64,000 bases of DNA from Exiguobacterium algae. GTDB lineage: Bacteria > Bacillota > Bacilli > Exiguobacteriales > Exiguobacteriaceae. How positions within the stretch are numbered: position 1 is the stretch's first letter; each line of letters starts with the position of its first letter. The notes beneath the pieces were generated by a model, which did no database searches, was not told the origin of the DNA, and saw nothing but the letters and a program-made list of their open reading frames with translations. The position numbers and the translations under genes are program-made. The stretch spans positions 682,001 to 746,000 of the forward strand of contig NZ_JACSKZ010000001.1 in assembly GCF_018617875.1 (NCBI RefSeq). The letters are read 5' to 3'. Of the stretch, positions 50,250 through 57,880 are shown one piece after another.

Positions 50250-50885
50250 ATGGATTATCAAGTCATTACAGATGCCGCATCAATCCGCTATATGCATCAT
50301 GCGGACAAGATACTCCCCGTTTCCGGTGCACTCACTTGCTTTTTATACGAGAACGGAGAAAGACATCATTTCTTTGAAGAACGGTTACGAGCCGTAAAAC
50401 GGAATGCTGTTTTACTTCCTGACCTTCGAGAACAACTTCATCGTATGTTTAGTAAGGCACGCCGTCTTAATCGTGGGATTCTCTATTTAACATCGAATGC
50501 TCACTATACAGTCAATTATCAAGAATCTCTTTTGATTTCAAAGGAGTATGATGTTCCGTTACAATTGATTGATACAAAGTCATTTTTGTACGGGCAGGCG
50601 TTCATTGTTGATCAGGCAATCGAGCTTCGCAAACAAGGTGTCTCGTTACAAGACTCGGGTGCGAAACTTCGCGAAGTAGTGGAGAGACGCGAAGAATATC
50701 TATACACATCAGAGGACATTTTTCGTTTCTCAAATAATGTAATGACTTCTGTTAACGAACGACCAACACAATTGATGTGGACGACCGTTCCTGAACATTT
50801 ACGTTTAGATTCTTCGGCAAGATTGCTTGCACCAGAAAGAAACTTTTCATACGGAATTAACATCTCACACCTTGAAGATACTTGA
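50250..50885 (+). CDS. divergent one-domain DegV-like protein
   Basis: This 211-residue protein looks like a worn DegV N-terminal (EDD-fold) domain. YQVITDAASIRYMHHADKILPVS parallels the DegV TDSTAYLSDD...VAPLS start. LYLTSNAHYTVNYQESL parallels the LSSGISGTYQS segment, and LIDTKSFLYGQAFIVDQAIELRKQGVS parallels the middle helix region. The glycine pair of the lipid-binding site and the whole HLxRGGR second domain are missing. It follows the LLM gene by 16 bases, with GAAAGGTGAG upstream. It is more AT-rich than its neighbours. Any lipid binding is doubtful. Confidence 0.55.
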   Translation: MDYQVITDAASIRYMHHADKILPVSGALTCFLYENGERHHFFEERLRAVKRNAVLLPDLREQLHRMFSKARRLNRGILYLTSNAHYTVNYQESLLISKEYDVPLQLIDTKSFLYGQAFIVDQAIELRKQGVSLQDSGAKLREVVERREEYLYTSEDIFRFSNNVMTSVNERPTQLMWTTVPEHLRLDSSARLLAPERNFSYGINISHLEDT

Positions 50886-50887
50886 CC

Positions 50888-50922
50888 AAAAATCCTTCAT
50901 TTCAAAAATGAAGGATTTTTTT
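50888..50922 (+). terminator. terminator of the MFS-LLM-DegV-like operon
   Basis: A 15-bp stem (AAAAATCCTTCATTT with AAATGAAGGATTTTT), 3-base loop and seven T. Confidence 0.9.
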
Positions 50923-50971
50923 ATACCGAGGTGGGTAAACAAGTAGTGACTTAGGAAAAGGAGAGGACTCT

Positions 50972-52081
50972 ATGGCTACACAAAACAAAGAAGTCGATAA
51001 GATTGAACTGTTTTTTGATTTGGTATTCGTCTTCACATTCATTCAGTTGACTTTAAAGTTAGAACATCACTTAGATTTTCATACATTTTTAGAGGTCTTC
51101 GTGCTTTTAGCACTTATTTGGTACATCTTTGAAGGATATATTTGGTTGACCAATACGACAGAATTGACCGAGCGTAATCATCGGATCTTTTTAGCACTCG
51201 GTATGGTTGGTTTTATGTTGATTTCGGTCGCAATTCCTGAAGCATACGGGAAAAATGGTTTCATTTTTGGATTAGGCTTTTTAAGCATTGTCGCCACACA
51301 TTCCCTTCTGTTCTTACTCCACAGTAACGATGAGACCAAGAAAGCAATGTCTGCGATTGTACCCTACAATTTAATCTTTGCAATCATCGTCCTTGTCTCC
51401 TCTTTATTTAGTGGTGACGTGCGACTAATTGTATGGGGAATTGTCGCAGCAGTCGCTGTTCTCGGACCACTCGTTCAAAAAAATAAAGGACAATTTGCTG
51501 TTTCCCCTTGGCACTTTTTAGAGCGACATTACCTGATTCTCGTTATCGCTCTTGGTGAAACGATTGCTTCGACTGGTCGAGCCGCCATTGATGAAGATTT
51601 AACTTCCGATGTCGTCTTGACAATGGTACTCGCTCTCGGTTTGACCGTGTTGTTATGGTACTCCTACGTTAAAGATGATACAGAGCGAGAAGAACAGTTT
51701 CACGAGATGGATATCAATCAACGAGACCAAGCTGCAAAAGCCGGATTCTATTGGTCCCACTTTGCGATGTTCCTCGGTATTATCTTGCTCGCTGTCGTCA
51801 AAATCACAATCGTACACGATCCGATGCAAACACTTGATTTAGCACACCGGATCACGTTGTATGTCGCGATTGTTTTGTTTGGATATGGTGTCATTTACTT
51901 CAATCGTCTGTTCTTCAAGGTGTCCTGGAAGCGACTCGCGGCTCTCGCGGTCCTACTCGTCATCCCACTCATCGCCCCATATTTACCCGCAATCATTTTA
52001 TTACTCGTCATCACCTTTATTTACTACCTTGCAATGATTGCCCCACTTCCCTTTCTAAAAACAAAACGAGAGGAAATGTAA
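50972..52081 (+). CDS. low-temperature requirement protein A (LtrA family)
   Basis: This 369-residue protein has about ten membrane segments and the LtrA signature at its start: KIELFFDLVFVFTFIQLT, and later HYLILVIALGETIASTGRAA. LtrA was named in Listeria for growth in the cold; its activity is not known. AAAAGGAGAGG precedes the ATG. The gene is AT-rich against the window average. Confidence 0.9.
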   Translation: MATQNKEVDKIELFFDLVFVFTFIQLTLKLEHHLDFHTFLEVFVLLALIWYIFEGYIWLTNTTELTERNHRIFLALGMVGFMLISVAIPEAYGKNGFIFGLGFLSIVATHSLLFLLHSNDETKKAMSAIVPYNLIFAIIVLVSSLFSGDVRLIVWGIVAAVAVLGPLVQKNKGQFAVSPWHFLERHYLILVIALGETIASTGRAAIDEDLTSDVVLTMVLALGLTVLLWYSYVKDDTEREEQFHEMDINQRDQAAKAGFYWSHFAMFLGIILLAVVKITIVHDPMQTLDLAHRITLYVAIVLFGYGVIYFNRLFFKVSWKRLAALAVLLVIPLIAPYLPAIILLLVITFIYYLAMIAPLPFLKTKREEM

Positions 52082-52115
52082 AACAAGCCAGAACCGCGCC
52101 GGTTCTGGCTTGTTT
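52081..52115. terminator. bidirectional terminator between ltrA and the CBS gene
   Basis: A 15-bp perfect stem (AAACAAGCCAGAACC with GGTTCTGGCTTGTTT), T-rich on both strands. Confidence 0.92.
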
Positions 52116-52544
52116 TTATCTCACTTCATTTTCAAGTTGTTTCAACTTTGACGAGTAATACTCGATAATGTCACGGCGGCGAATGATGCCGATGAAATAT
52201 TTTCCGTCATCGACGACCGGTACGAAGTTTTGATCCGTGATTGCATCGACGAGCTCTTCGATTTGAGCCGTAATCGCGACCGGTTTGTAACGTACGCGTT
52301 GCTTAATGTCTTTTAGACGTGTCCGGAGCACTTTCTCATAGTCTTCTTCCCCGCGAAGCTGTTCAGCGAGCGCCCACAACAAATCCCCTTCAGTCATCGT
52401 CCCTGCATAAAACCCATTTTCCGATACGAGCGGTACAGAGGTGAAACGATGGTGTTTCATCTTTTCCAATGCTTGTCGTACCGTTGATTCAGGGTCCAGA
52501 TATTTGACGTCTTCTTTCGGATATAAAAAGAAAGCGATATTCAT
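52116..52544 (-). CDS. CBS-domain pair protein
   Basis: This 142-residue protein consists of two CBS motifs: STVRQALEKMKHHRFTSVPLVSENGFYAGTMTEGDLLWAL, and a second with QIEELVDAITDQNFVPVVDDGKYFIGIIRRRDIIEYY. CBS pairs bind adenine nucleotides, in some cases cyclic di-AMP, and act as sensors. No other domain is fused. TACAAT lies about 40 bases upstream as a possible -10. Confidence 0.9.
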   Translation of the reverse strand: MNIAFFLYPKEDVKYLDPESTVRQALEKMKHHRFTSVPLVSENGFYAGTMTEGDLLWALAEQLRGEEDYEKVLRTRLKDIKQRVRYKPVAITAQIEELVDAITDQNFVPVVDDGKYFIGIIRRRDIIEYYSSKLKQLENEVR

Positions 52545-52771
52545 TTAAATCTCTCCTCAATCTGTAATCCACCTCGTTATTGTAACATGAATGATGGGAC
52601 AGACTGAAATATATGAGCCATCCCATCTAAATTTCACCCGCCTTTCACAAAAAAACGTCATAAGATGGCTACCTTCTATTCAATTACAGCATTCTGTTTC
52701 ACAACCTATAATTTGGAAAGTTACTCCAATTAGTTTATACCCCGAACCGCCGCTTCTTATCCTTGTCTCCA

Positions 52772-52806
52772 CACAAAAAATGCCCCTGATCGAGACATTT
52801 TTTGTG
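52772..52806 (-). terminator. terminator of the DUF2817 gene
   Basis: An 11-bp stem (CACAAAAAATG with CATTTTTTGTG) with a 13-base loop on the minus strand. The gap 52545-52771 holds no gene that I can support. Confidence 0.7.
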
Positions 52807-52809
52807 CAA

Positions 52810-53925
52810 TCATTCTCCTGTTTTCCATAGAGATTCTGCCTTTAACACATGCTCGATGGCAGACGCCCCTTCCCGAAGGACCGCTTCCCGCCATGAGGCA
52901 TCGTCTGGGTAGAACATCGCCATAAATTCGTTACGGATCCCGTTTCGTGCTTCCGGATCCTTTGTTCCTTCAAAGTACAGACGATTCTCAAGAATGATGG
53001 TCAGAAATTCACGGATCGATGCTTTCGTCGACGTCCCGAACGTCCCGAATTCAAATAACGCCGACACGAGCCGTTTCTCAGGAAACTCTGTGTCTCGTAC
53101 GTAGTAGAAATGATTCGTCGAATCGCCGAGCACCTCGTCCGGGTCAAATGTCTTCACATTTTTCAATTTATACGTCTGCTTCAAATCATCCTCGTTCCGT
53201 CCGTCCCGCTCACTGATGACCATCGTCACTTCGTTCGTCGGTCCGAGAGCGGTATGCCAATCCATATGGATCACCTTGTCGTAACGCTCCAGCAAATCCT
53301 GTTGCACACCTTTCAAGAAGATGGCAGAAGGCTCATCCTCCTCACCGCCGTAATACACACCTTTCGGAAATTGGTACTGTCCCATCCCTTTTGCGGAACT
53401 CATCGCCTCAAACCCATCTAGCTTAATCCCAGATCCGAGAAACGAATAGATATGCTCACGCGCCTCATGATAATTGTCAATCACACCATCCGGCACGAAC
53501 AGGTGGCGCATCCGTTCATACTCCTGATTGATATTCCGCGGCAGGTGATCGCGGTCAATGACATAATTCCGATTCAAGTCCACGTTATGCTCGTTGACCC
53601 GTCGAAAATGTTTCATCCCCCATGGATTAATCGCATGAATGAAACAAACTCCGGTCGTCTCGTGACGCACGTTGGATAATTGCGTCTCGATGAATTGATG
53701 GGTGACAGCCGCTCCAGCGTACCCTTCAATCCCATGCTCCCCGATTGTCATGAGAAGCAACGATTCCCGGCCCTGTGTCGGCTCCCCTAGAATCAAGTCA
53801 ATCGTGTCTTCACCGATGGAATGGGAAATGACTTCAGCTTTCGGATAATAGCGCTTGACGTGCGGTAACAAGTTGATAAATTTCTCCCGTGATTCTTCGT
53901 ATGATGATGAAAAATAATGGCTCAT
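52810..53925 (-). CDS. M14-type zinc peptidase (DUF2817)
   Basis: This 371-residue protein has carboxypeptidase-like metal motifs: GEHGIEGYAGAAV (His and Glu), NVDLNRNYV, the second metal His in HMDWHTALGP, and LFEFGTFG with the probable catalytic Glu. DUF2817 proteins lie in the M14 peptidase clan, close to succinylglutamate desuccinylases. The substrate is unknown. The ATG at 53925 has GGAGGAG upstream; the frame runs 17 codons further. No signal peptide is present, so it is cytoplasmic. Confidence 0.88.
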   Translation of the reverse strand: MSHYFSSSYEESREKFINLLPHVKRYYPKAEVISHSIGEDTIDLILGEPTQGRESLLLMTIGEHGIEGYAGAAVTHQFIETQLSNVRHETTGVCFIHAINPWGMKHFRRVNEHNVDLNRNYVIDRDHLPRNINQEYERMRHLFVPDGVIDNYHEAREHIYSFLGSGIKLDGFEAMSSAKGMGQYQFPKGVYYGGEEDEPSAIFLKGVQQDLLERYDKVIHMDWHTALGPTNEVTMVISERDGRNEDDLKQTYKLKNVKTFDPDEVLGDSTNHFYYVRDTEFPEKRLVSALFEFGTFGTSTKASIREFLTIILENRLYFEGTKDPEARNGIRNEFMAMFYPDDASWREAVLREGASAIEHVLKAESLWKTGE

Positions 53926-53977
53926 CGCACTCTCCTCCATTCTATCCTTCCTATTCCATTCCCAAACAGACGCCAAC

Positions 53978-54003
53978 TAAAAACGCCCCCTTGTAAGGAG
54001 GCG
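53978..54003 (-). terminator. terminator of the 133-residue membrane protein gene
   Basis: A 7-bp GC-rich stem with one G-U (CGCCTCC with GGGGGCG), followed by TTTTTAG on the minus strand. Confidence 0.8.
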
Positions 54004-54010
54004 CATCGCT

Positions 54011-54412
54011 TCACGGTGTCCGCAGTCTCCCGCCCCGCTGTTGACGACGAAACGCCATCAAAAAGACAATCGGTGCGATGAGCACGGCGCCAAACATCCA
54101 ATAGACACCAGGACTGACGAACAACTCTTCGAACGACCCAAACACCCATGCCACAACGCTAAACCCAAGAATCAGCTCAGCTGTCCAAATCACACCCCGG
54201 CGGATTGCTTGTGTCACGGTATTCGTCTTTTTGAAAAAGGCCATGCCAAAAGCAATCAAGAACGCCGGAAAGCTCGTGAACCAAAGCATACGGTTCAACG
54301 TCGATTCAGCGAAGTATGTGTTTCCGAGTGACACGGTAATCAAAAAATGAGCGACGACGACAAGCAAGACGACAAACCAACCGACAAGGACATCCCGCTC
54401 CATCTTTCTCAT
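54011..54412 (-). CDS. small membrane protein, unknown
   Basis: This 133-residue protein has four hydrophobic segments (about 9-28, 40-58, 72-92 and 103-120) and a basic tail RRQQRGGRLRTP. AAGGAG lies 9 bases before the ATG; a second ATG three codons on is also possible. I do not recognise the family. Confidence 0.65.
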   Translation of the reverse strand: MRKMERDVLVGWFVVLLVVVAHFLITVSLGNTYFAESTLNRMLWFTSFPAFLIAFGMAFFKKTNTVTQAIRRGVIWTAELILGFSVVAWVFGSFEELFVSPGVYWMFGAVLIAPIVFLMAFRRQQRGGRLRTP

Positions 54413-54487
54413 TCTCCTCAGCTCCTTATAGGAATTCGATTACTTATATATATTTACCCGTTTTTCTATGCTCCGCGTCAGAAACAA

Positions 54488-54520
54488 AAGAAAAACGCAT
54501 TCTGTGTCAGAATACGTTTT
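54488..54520 (-). terminator. terminator of the flavodoxin gene
   Basis: A 13-bp arm pair with one mismatch (AAAACGTATTCTG with CAGAATGCGTTTT) followed by TTCTTTTG on the minus strand. Confidence 0.8.
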
Positions 54521-54521
54521 C

Positions 54522-54992
54522 TTACGGTTTGACGAGTTCACGCGCCCAAGCCCGAGCTCGTTCTAATTCCCCTTCCTTCAGTGCCTCGGTCTCCCCGTCT
54601 ACGAAAAAGGATTGTTTGATGACGTGTTCTGCACCTTTTTCCTCCATCTCCCCTTCGATTCGATTGACCGCGTGACCGAACCAGTCGATGATTTTACTGA
54701 TGAGTGGATTTTGATCCTCTTTGACGACGCTCGTGTCGAAGGCTGCTGTCCGCTTCCCTCGCAACGCATTGTCCGATAGCGCATCGAGAAACACTTTGAT
54801 GTCCTCTGTCTCATATCCCCCATGTGTCGGCGAACCGACCACGACCAAGTCGACATGCGCCAAATCACATGACCCGTAGTGCAGGACATGTTCCATTCTT
54901 GCTTTATGCTCTCCTTCTAGCTCTTGTTGCATCGCATGCGCGATTTTTTCCGTATGACCATAAAGTGAGTCAAAAATAATTAAAACGTTCAT
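54522..54992 (-). CDS. flavodoxin-family protein
   Basis: This 156-residue protein has the flavodoxin FMN phosphate loop IIFDSLYGHTEKIAHAM (about 6-22) and VVVGSPTHGGYETEDIKVFLDAL, with the loop that stacks on the isoalloxazine ring. It may carry electrons or reduce quinones. The ATG at 54992 has AAGGGGAA upstream; the frame runs seven codons further. It is the last gene of a possible SIMPL-membrane protein-flavodoxin run. Confidence 0.9.
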   Translation of the reverse strand: MNVLIIFDSLYGHTEKIAHAMQQELEGEHKARMEHVLHYGSCDLAHVDLVVVGSPTHGGYETEDIKVFLDALSDNALRGKRTAAFDTSVVKEDQNPLISKIIDWFGHAVNRIEGEMEEKGAEHVIKQSFFVDGETEALKEGELERARAWARELVKP

Positions 54993-55013
54993 GTGAGTTC
55001 CCCTTTCTTGCAC

Positions 55014-55484
55014 TTATGAATCCCTTCCCGTTTCATCCGAGGAGAAATCACGTTTTCTGAGGGAACGTCGCCATTTGATCAAGAGATAAATCATTCCGAA
55101 CAAACCGACGCCAACCAGGACGTATCCGAGCAAATCGAGTAGCTCTCTCACGTGGTACGGCGAATCAAAACGATACTCTGCTCGCTTCCACACGCCATCC
55201 TCTTCGACCGCGATGACCTGGTCGGGCGATTGTCCGCGCACTTCCCGATATTCTGTACCGACTTCATAAAAGTTGGATGCATTCCCGTAATAGCGTCCCG
55301 TCTCATCGTTCACTGCGGTCTCCACCTTTCCAATTACATCCCCCAATTCGGAAACCGCAATCGGCATATTCAGCACCTCATACACCCGACCGTCATAGAC
55401 GACAAAAGCGTATGCCCATGATAATGCGGATGCAGTACGGGACAGGAACAACAGGAACAGGAGGAGCCCAATGACGCGTTTCAT
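55014..55484 (-). CDS. exported single-pass protein, unknown
   Basis: This 156-residue protein has an N-terminal signal peptide (VIGLLLFLLFLSRTASA, cleavage likely after ASA), an outside domain of about 85 residues, and a C-terminal membrane segment (LLGYVLVGVGLFGMIYLLI) followed by a basic cytoplasmic tail. Its ATG overlaps the stop of the SIMPL gene (ATGA), so they are co-translated. I do not recognise a named family. Confidence 0.7.
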   Translation of the reverse strand: MKRVIGLLLFLLFLSRTASALSWAYAFVVYDGRVYEVLNMPIAVSELGDVIGKVETAVNDETGRYYGNASNFYEVGTEYREVRGQSPDQVIAVEEDGVWKRAEYRFDSPYHVRELLDLLGYVLVGVGLFGMIYLLIKWRRSLRKRDFSSDETGRDS

Positions 55485-56134
55485 GTTAGACTCCAGACAA
55501 ATGTCGCCGAATCACTCACATTGATGTCATCGGGTTCGATCTCCGGCATGCTCTCTTCTGCAAAAAGCGAAACTTTTTCTTCATATTGGATGAGCGTAGG
55601 CGAATGCAGGCGAAGCTCGTTCCAGGAATAATCAATTGTCAACAACTCACCTAATTCGGCTCCGGCCCCTTTCACTAACAAAGCAGCCCGTTTTTTCGCA
55701 CTCTCGGCCGCACTCATGAGTAACTGATCCTCAACGACGTCTCGATCCTTCACCGTGAAACGAATCGATAGTTTCGGCTCGACAGCTGAATCCCCGATTT
55801 GCACGATGAGGTGCGACAATCGTTTCGTATTCAGCTCAAACTCTAACTTCATGTTCTGTTTACACACGTAGCCGACAAAGCGCGTCTTATATTCATGGTT
55901 TTCGTCCCGGTAATGTTCGTTCTCCGTATCGATGGTTAAGTCGCTCGTTTTGAGGTCCTCTCTTTTAAACCCGGCTTTCACGATTGCTTTTTGAAGTTGT
56001 GCGACAGTCGTCGCGGCCAGGGTCATCGTCTTTTCGTAGTTCGGATCTCTGGAGACCATCTCCATTTGAATGACGATCAGGTCAGGCTTCAATGAAACCT
56101 TCCCTGTTCCTCTTACCGTGATTGTCCGTTCCAT
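55481..56134 (-). CDS. SIMPL domain protein (DUF541)
   Basis: This 217-residue protein has the SIMPL/DUF541 pattern: ITVRGTGKVSLKPDLIVIQMEM at the start, KREDLKTSDLTIDTENEHYRDENHEYKTRFVGYVC in the middle and AAESAKKRAALLVKGAGAELGELLTIDY later. Unlike many members it has no signal peptide, so it is cytoplasmic. The family's role is unclear; some bacterial members are linked to oxidative stress. The ATG at 56134 has GGAGGAG 9 bases upstream; an ATG two codons earlier is too close. Confidence 0.88.
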   Translation of the reverse strand: MERTITVRGTGKVSLKPDLIVIQMEMVSRDPNYEKTMTLAATTVAQLQKAIVKAGFKREDLKTSDLTIDTENEHYRDENHEYKTRFVGYVCKQNMKLEFELNTKRLSHLIVQIGDSAVEPKLSIRFTVKDRDVVEDQLLMSAAESAKKRAALLVKGAGAELGELLTIDYSWNELRLHSPTLIQYEEKVSLFAEESMPEIEPDDINVSDSATFVWSLT

Positions 56135-56136
56135 TC

Positions 56137-56253
56137 TCATCTACTCCTCCCACCCGTTAATCGCCCACGCGTCAACGTACATAGCGTCATCACAACGAGT
56201 CCCCACTTTATCGAAGTTACGGATTGATTTTCTGTCACTACGTTATTCGGCAT
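56137..56253 (-). CDS. possible 38-residue small protein
   Basis: A short frame starts with ATG at 56253 (MPNNVVTENQSVTSIKWGLV) and stops at 56137, overlapping the start region of the SIMPL gene. It has a short hydrophobic patch and a basic end (TRGRLTGGRSR). The ribosome site is weak (AAGG 14 bases upstream). It could be a small leader-like protein or chance. Confidence 0.25.
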   Translation of the reverse strand: MPNNVVTENQSVTSIKWGLVVMTLCTLTRGRLTGGRSR

Positions 56254-56294
56254 CCCGTTCTACTCATCCTTCTTCATACTAAAAATTGGAAAAG

Positions 56295-56450
56295 TTAAGG
56301 ATGGTTTGCTTTCCACGTGCCCGCTAAAAGACCTATCATTGCGCCGATTGCAATCCCGATTCCGATGTCAAATCCGACGACGATTGACACGACAAGACCA
56401 ATCCCAGCCCCCATCACCATACCGAGTCCAATTGCAGTTTTTGAGTCCAT
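56295..56450 (-). CDS. glycine-zipper-like small membrane protein
   Basis: This 51-residue protein is nearly all one or two hydrophobic stretches with spaced glycines (GLGMVMGAGIGLVVSIVVG and GIGIAIGAMIGLLAG), typical of glycine-zipper membrane proteins. GAGGAG lies 9 bases before the ATG at 56450. It overlaps the end region of the sigma-linked membrane protein gene by a few bases upstream, so it is the third gene of the ECF operon. The function is unknown. Confidence 0.65.
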   Translation of the reverse strand: MDSKTAIGLGMVMGAGIGLVVSIVVGFDIGIGIAIGAMIGLLAGTWKANHP

Positions 56451-56463
56451 CCCTTTCATCTCC

Positions 56464-57207
56464 TCATTTTTTGAATCGTTCACGCATGAACACCTCTACA
56501 TCACTCAGCGTCTGCGCTTCGGAGAGCGACGGATAAGCGTCACGCATGAAGACGAGCCCGTCTGCCGTATCTAAAAATAGATAACGCTCCCCGTCCGGGA
56601 ATCCGTACTCCGAGACGTCCCTCACTTGAAGGGTCGCCCCGTTCTGCTCCCAAATGAACGTTTCATCATAGCGTATGGGCATAAAAATACCATTCATCCC
56701 AACCTGTAGTTGTGAGACAACATCCGTGTCGGTTTGATACACGTCTGAGCCGATGTAGGGCGTTCGTATGACGATGTTTTCTCCCGCTCTCATATCCCCG
56801 CGATAGACGTCCGTCACGAGGAGCGTCACGAGTGACTGGTAGACAGATTGACCGTTGAAGTCGAGTTCGATATGGTCGATTTTCTGTACTTCACCTTTAA
56901 TAACCTGCGGGTTCCACTTCGTGAACAGCTCCTCCTCGGTCATACTCACCAAGCTCGCTTGACTCACCTCACGATTTACGTCAGACTCGTCCACGTAGTA
57001 CACAGCCATGCTTTTCGAAGAGTTCGATAGCGCCAACTCCTCCTTCCAAATATCCGCTGTGATGACGGAAAAAAGTAGCGCCGCCACCGCCACGAGTCCG
57101 CCTCCCAATATGACACCTCGTCGTCTTTTTTGATGCGCCGGCATTGATTCTTCCACGTAACGTTCATCGACCTCACCGATCAATCGGGCCAACCGTGTCT
57201 CATTCAT
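56464..57207 (-). CDS. probable membrane anti-sigma factor
   Basis: This 247-residue protein has a cytoplasmic N-terminus of about 30 residues (ETRLARLIGEVDERYVEESMPAH), one membrane segment (about 32-50) and an outside domain of about 190 residues. The gene starts inside the stop codon of the ECF sigma gene (ATGA), the usual arrangement for a sigma and its anti-sigma factor. The N-terminal part has no zinc-binding HxxxCxxC motif, so it is not of the ZAS type. The role as anti-sigma is inferred from layout. Confidence 0.65.
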   Translation of the reverse strand: MNETRLARLIGEVDERYVEESMPAHQKRRRGVILGGGLVAVAALLFSVITADIWKEELALSNSSKSMAVYYVDESDVNREVSQASLVSMTEEELFTKWNPQVIKGEVQKIDHIELDFNGQSVYQSLVTLLVTDVYRGDMRAGENIVIRTPYIGSDVYQTDTDVVSQLQVGMNGIFMPIRYDETFIWEQNGATLQVRDVSEYGFPDGERYLFLDTADGLVFMRDAYPSLSEAQTLSDVEVFMRERFKK

Positions 57208-57749
57208 AACGCCACTCCTTCCGACTCCAACACTTGTTTCAACTGTGTACGTGTCCGCATCAATATCATTTTGACGTTGCTCTCTCCCATCCGATTCATC
57301 TTGGCGATTTCCTTGATTGAATAAAAATGGAAATATCGTTGCATGAAGACACGCCGTGTCTGTTCGGGAAGTGTCATCAAAAAATCATTCAAAATTTCGA
57401 CGATGTCCTCATCATTGTGACTCGAGGACGTCAACACGTTCTCTAATTCTTCATAGACGAGCGGCACGTCACCGACTCCTCGCTTTTTCGCATGATACAG
57501 CTCGTAGCGATTGAGCGATAGATTACGGACAACCTTAGCCAAAAATGCGCCTAATCGCCGAGGGCGGGTCGGCGGGATCGCCTCCCACACTTTCATATAT
57601 GTATCATTCACACATTCCTCAGCGTCCTCCCGATTATGTAAAATATTGTATGATATCGTCTGACAGTACCGGCCATATTTCCGCTTCGTCGCAACAATCG
57701 CATATTCGGAGCGTTGCCAGTACCAATCGATGATCACTTGATCGTCCAT
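57204..57749 (-). CDS. ECF-type RNA polymerase sigma factor
   Basis: This 181-residue sigma factor has region 2 (ISYNILHNREDAEECVNDTYMKVWEAIPP, about 34-62) and region 4 (LPEQTRRVFMQRYFHFYSIKEIAKMNRMGESNVKMILMRTRTQLK, about 127-171). It should direct RNA polymerase to a small regulon, controlled by the membrane protein next to it. The ATG at 57749 follows GAGG by 8 bases; a GTG three codons earlier is possible. It is the first gene of a three-gene unit. Confidence 0.93.
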   Translation of the reverse strand: MDDQVIIDWYWQRSEYAIVATKRKYGRYCQTISYNILHNREDAEECVNDTYMKVWEAIPPTRPRRLGAFLAKVVRNLSLNRYELYHAKKRGVGDVPLVYEELENVLTSSSHNDEDIVEILNDFLMTLPEQTRRVFMQRYFHFYSIKEIAKMNRMGESNVKMILMRTRTQLKQVLESEGVAL

Positions 57750-57845
57750 TTCGTCCACCTCGTTTTCTCGTAACGTTCTTCACTATCAATGACCGATATT
57801 CCCCTTAAGGCGTCACAACTTTTCGTAAAAAAGTTAAACTCCATA

Positions 57846-57875
57846 CAAAAAAGGATTCAGCCGAGGCTGAACCCT
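57846..57875 (-). terminator. terminator of the dihydrouridine synthase gene
   Basis: A 10-bp stem with one G-U (AGGGTTCAGC with GCTGAATCCT) followed by six T on the minus strand. Confidence 0.88.
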
Positions 57876-57880
57876 AGATA

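Noticed and set aside
50250..52081. AT-rich stretch (DegV-like and LtrA genes) considered as a mobile island
   Set aside because: No integrase, transposase, direct repeats or tRNA border is visible; the shift in base use alone is not enough.
52591..52830. A 79-residue + strand frame after the CBS gene
   Set aside because: No ribosome site, it runs through the DUF2817 terminator into the opposite gene, and its residue make-up is not protein-like.
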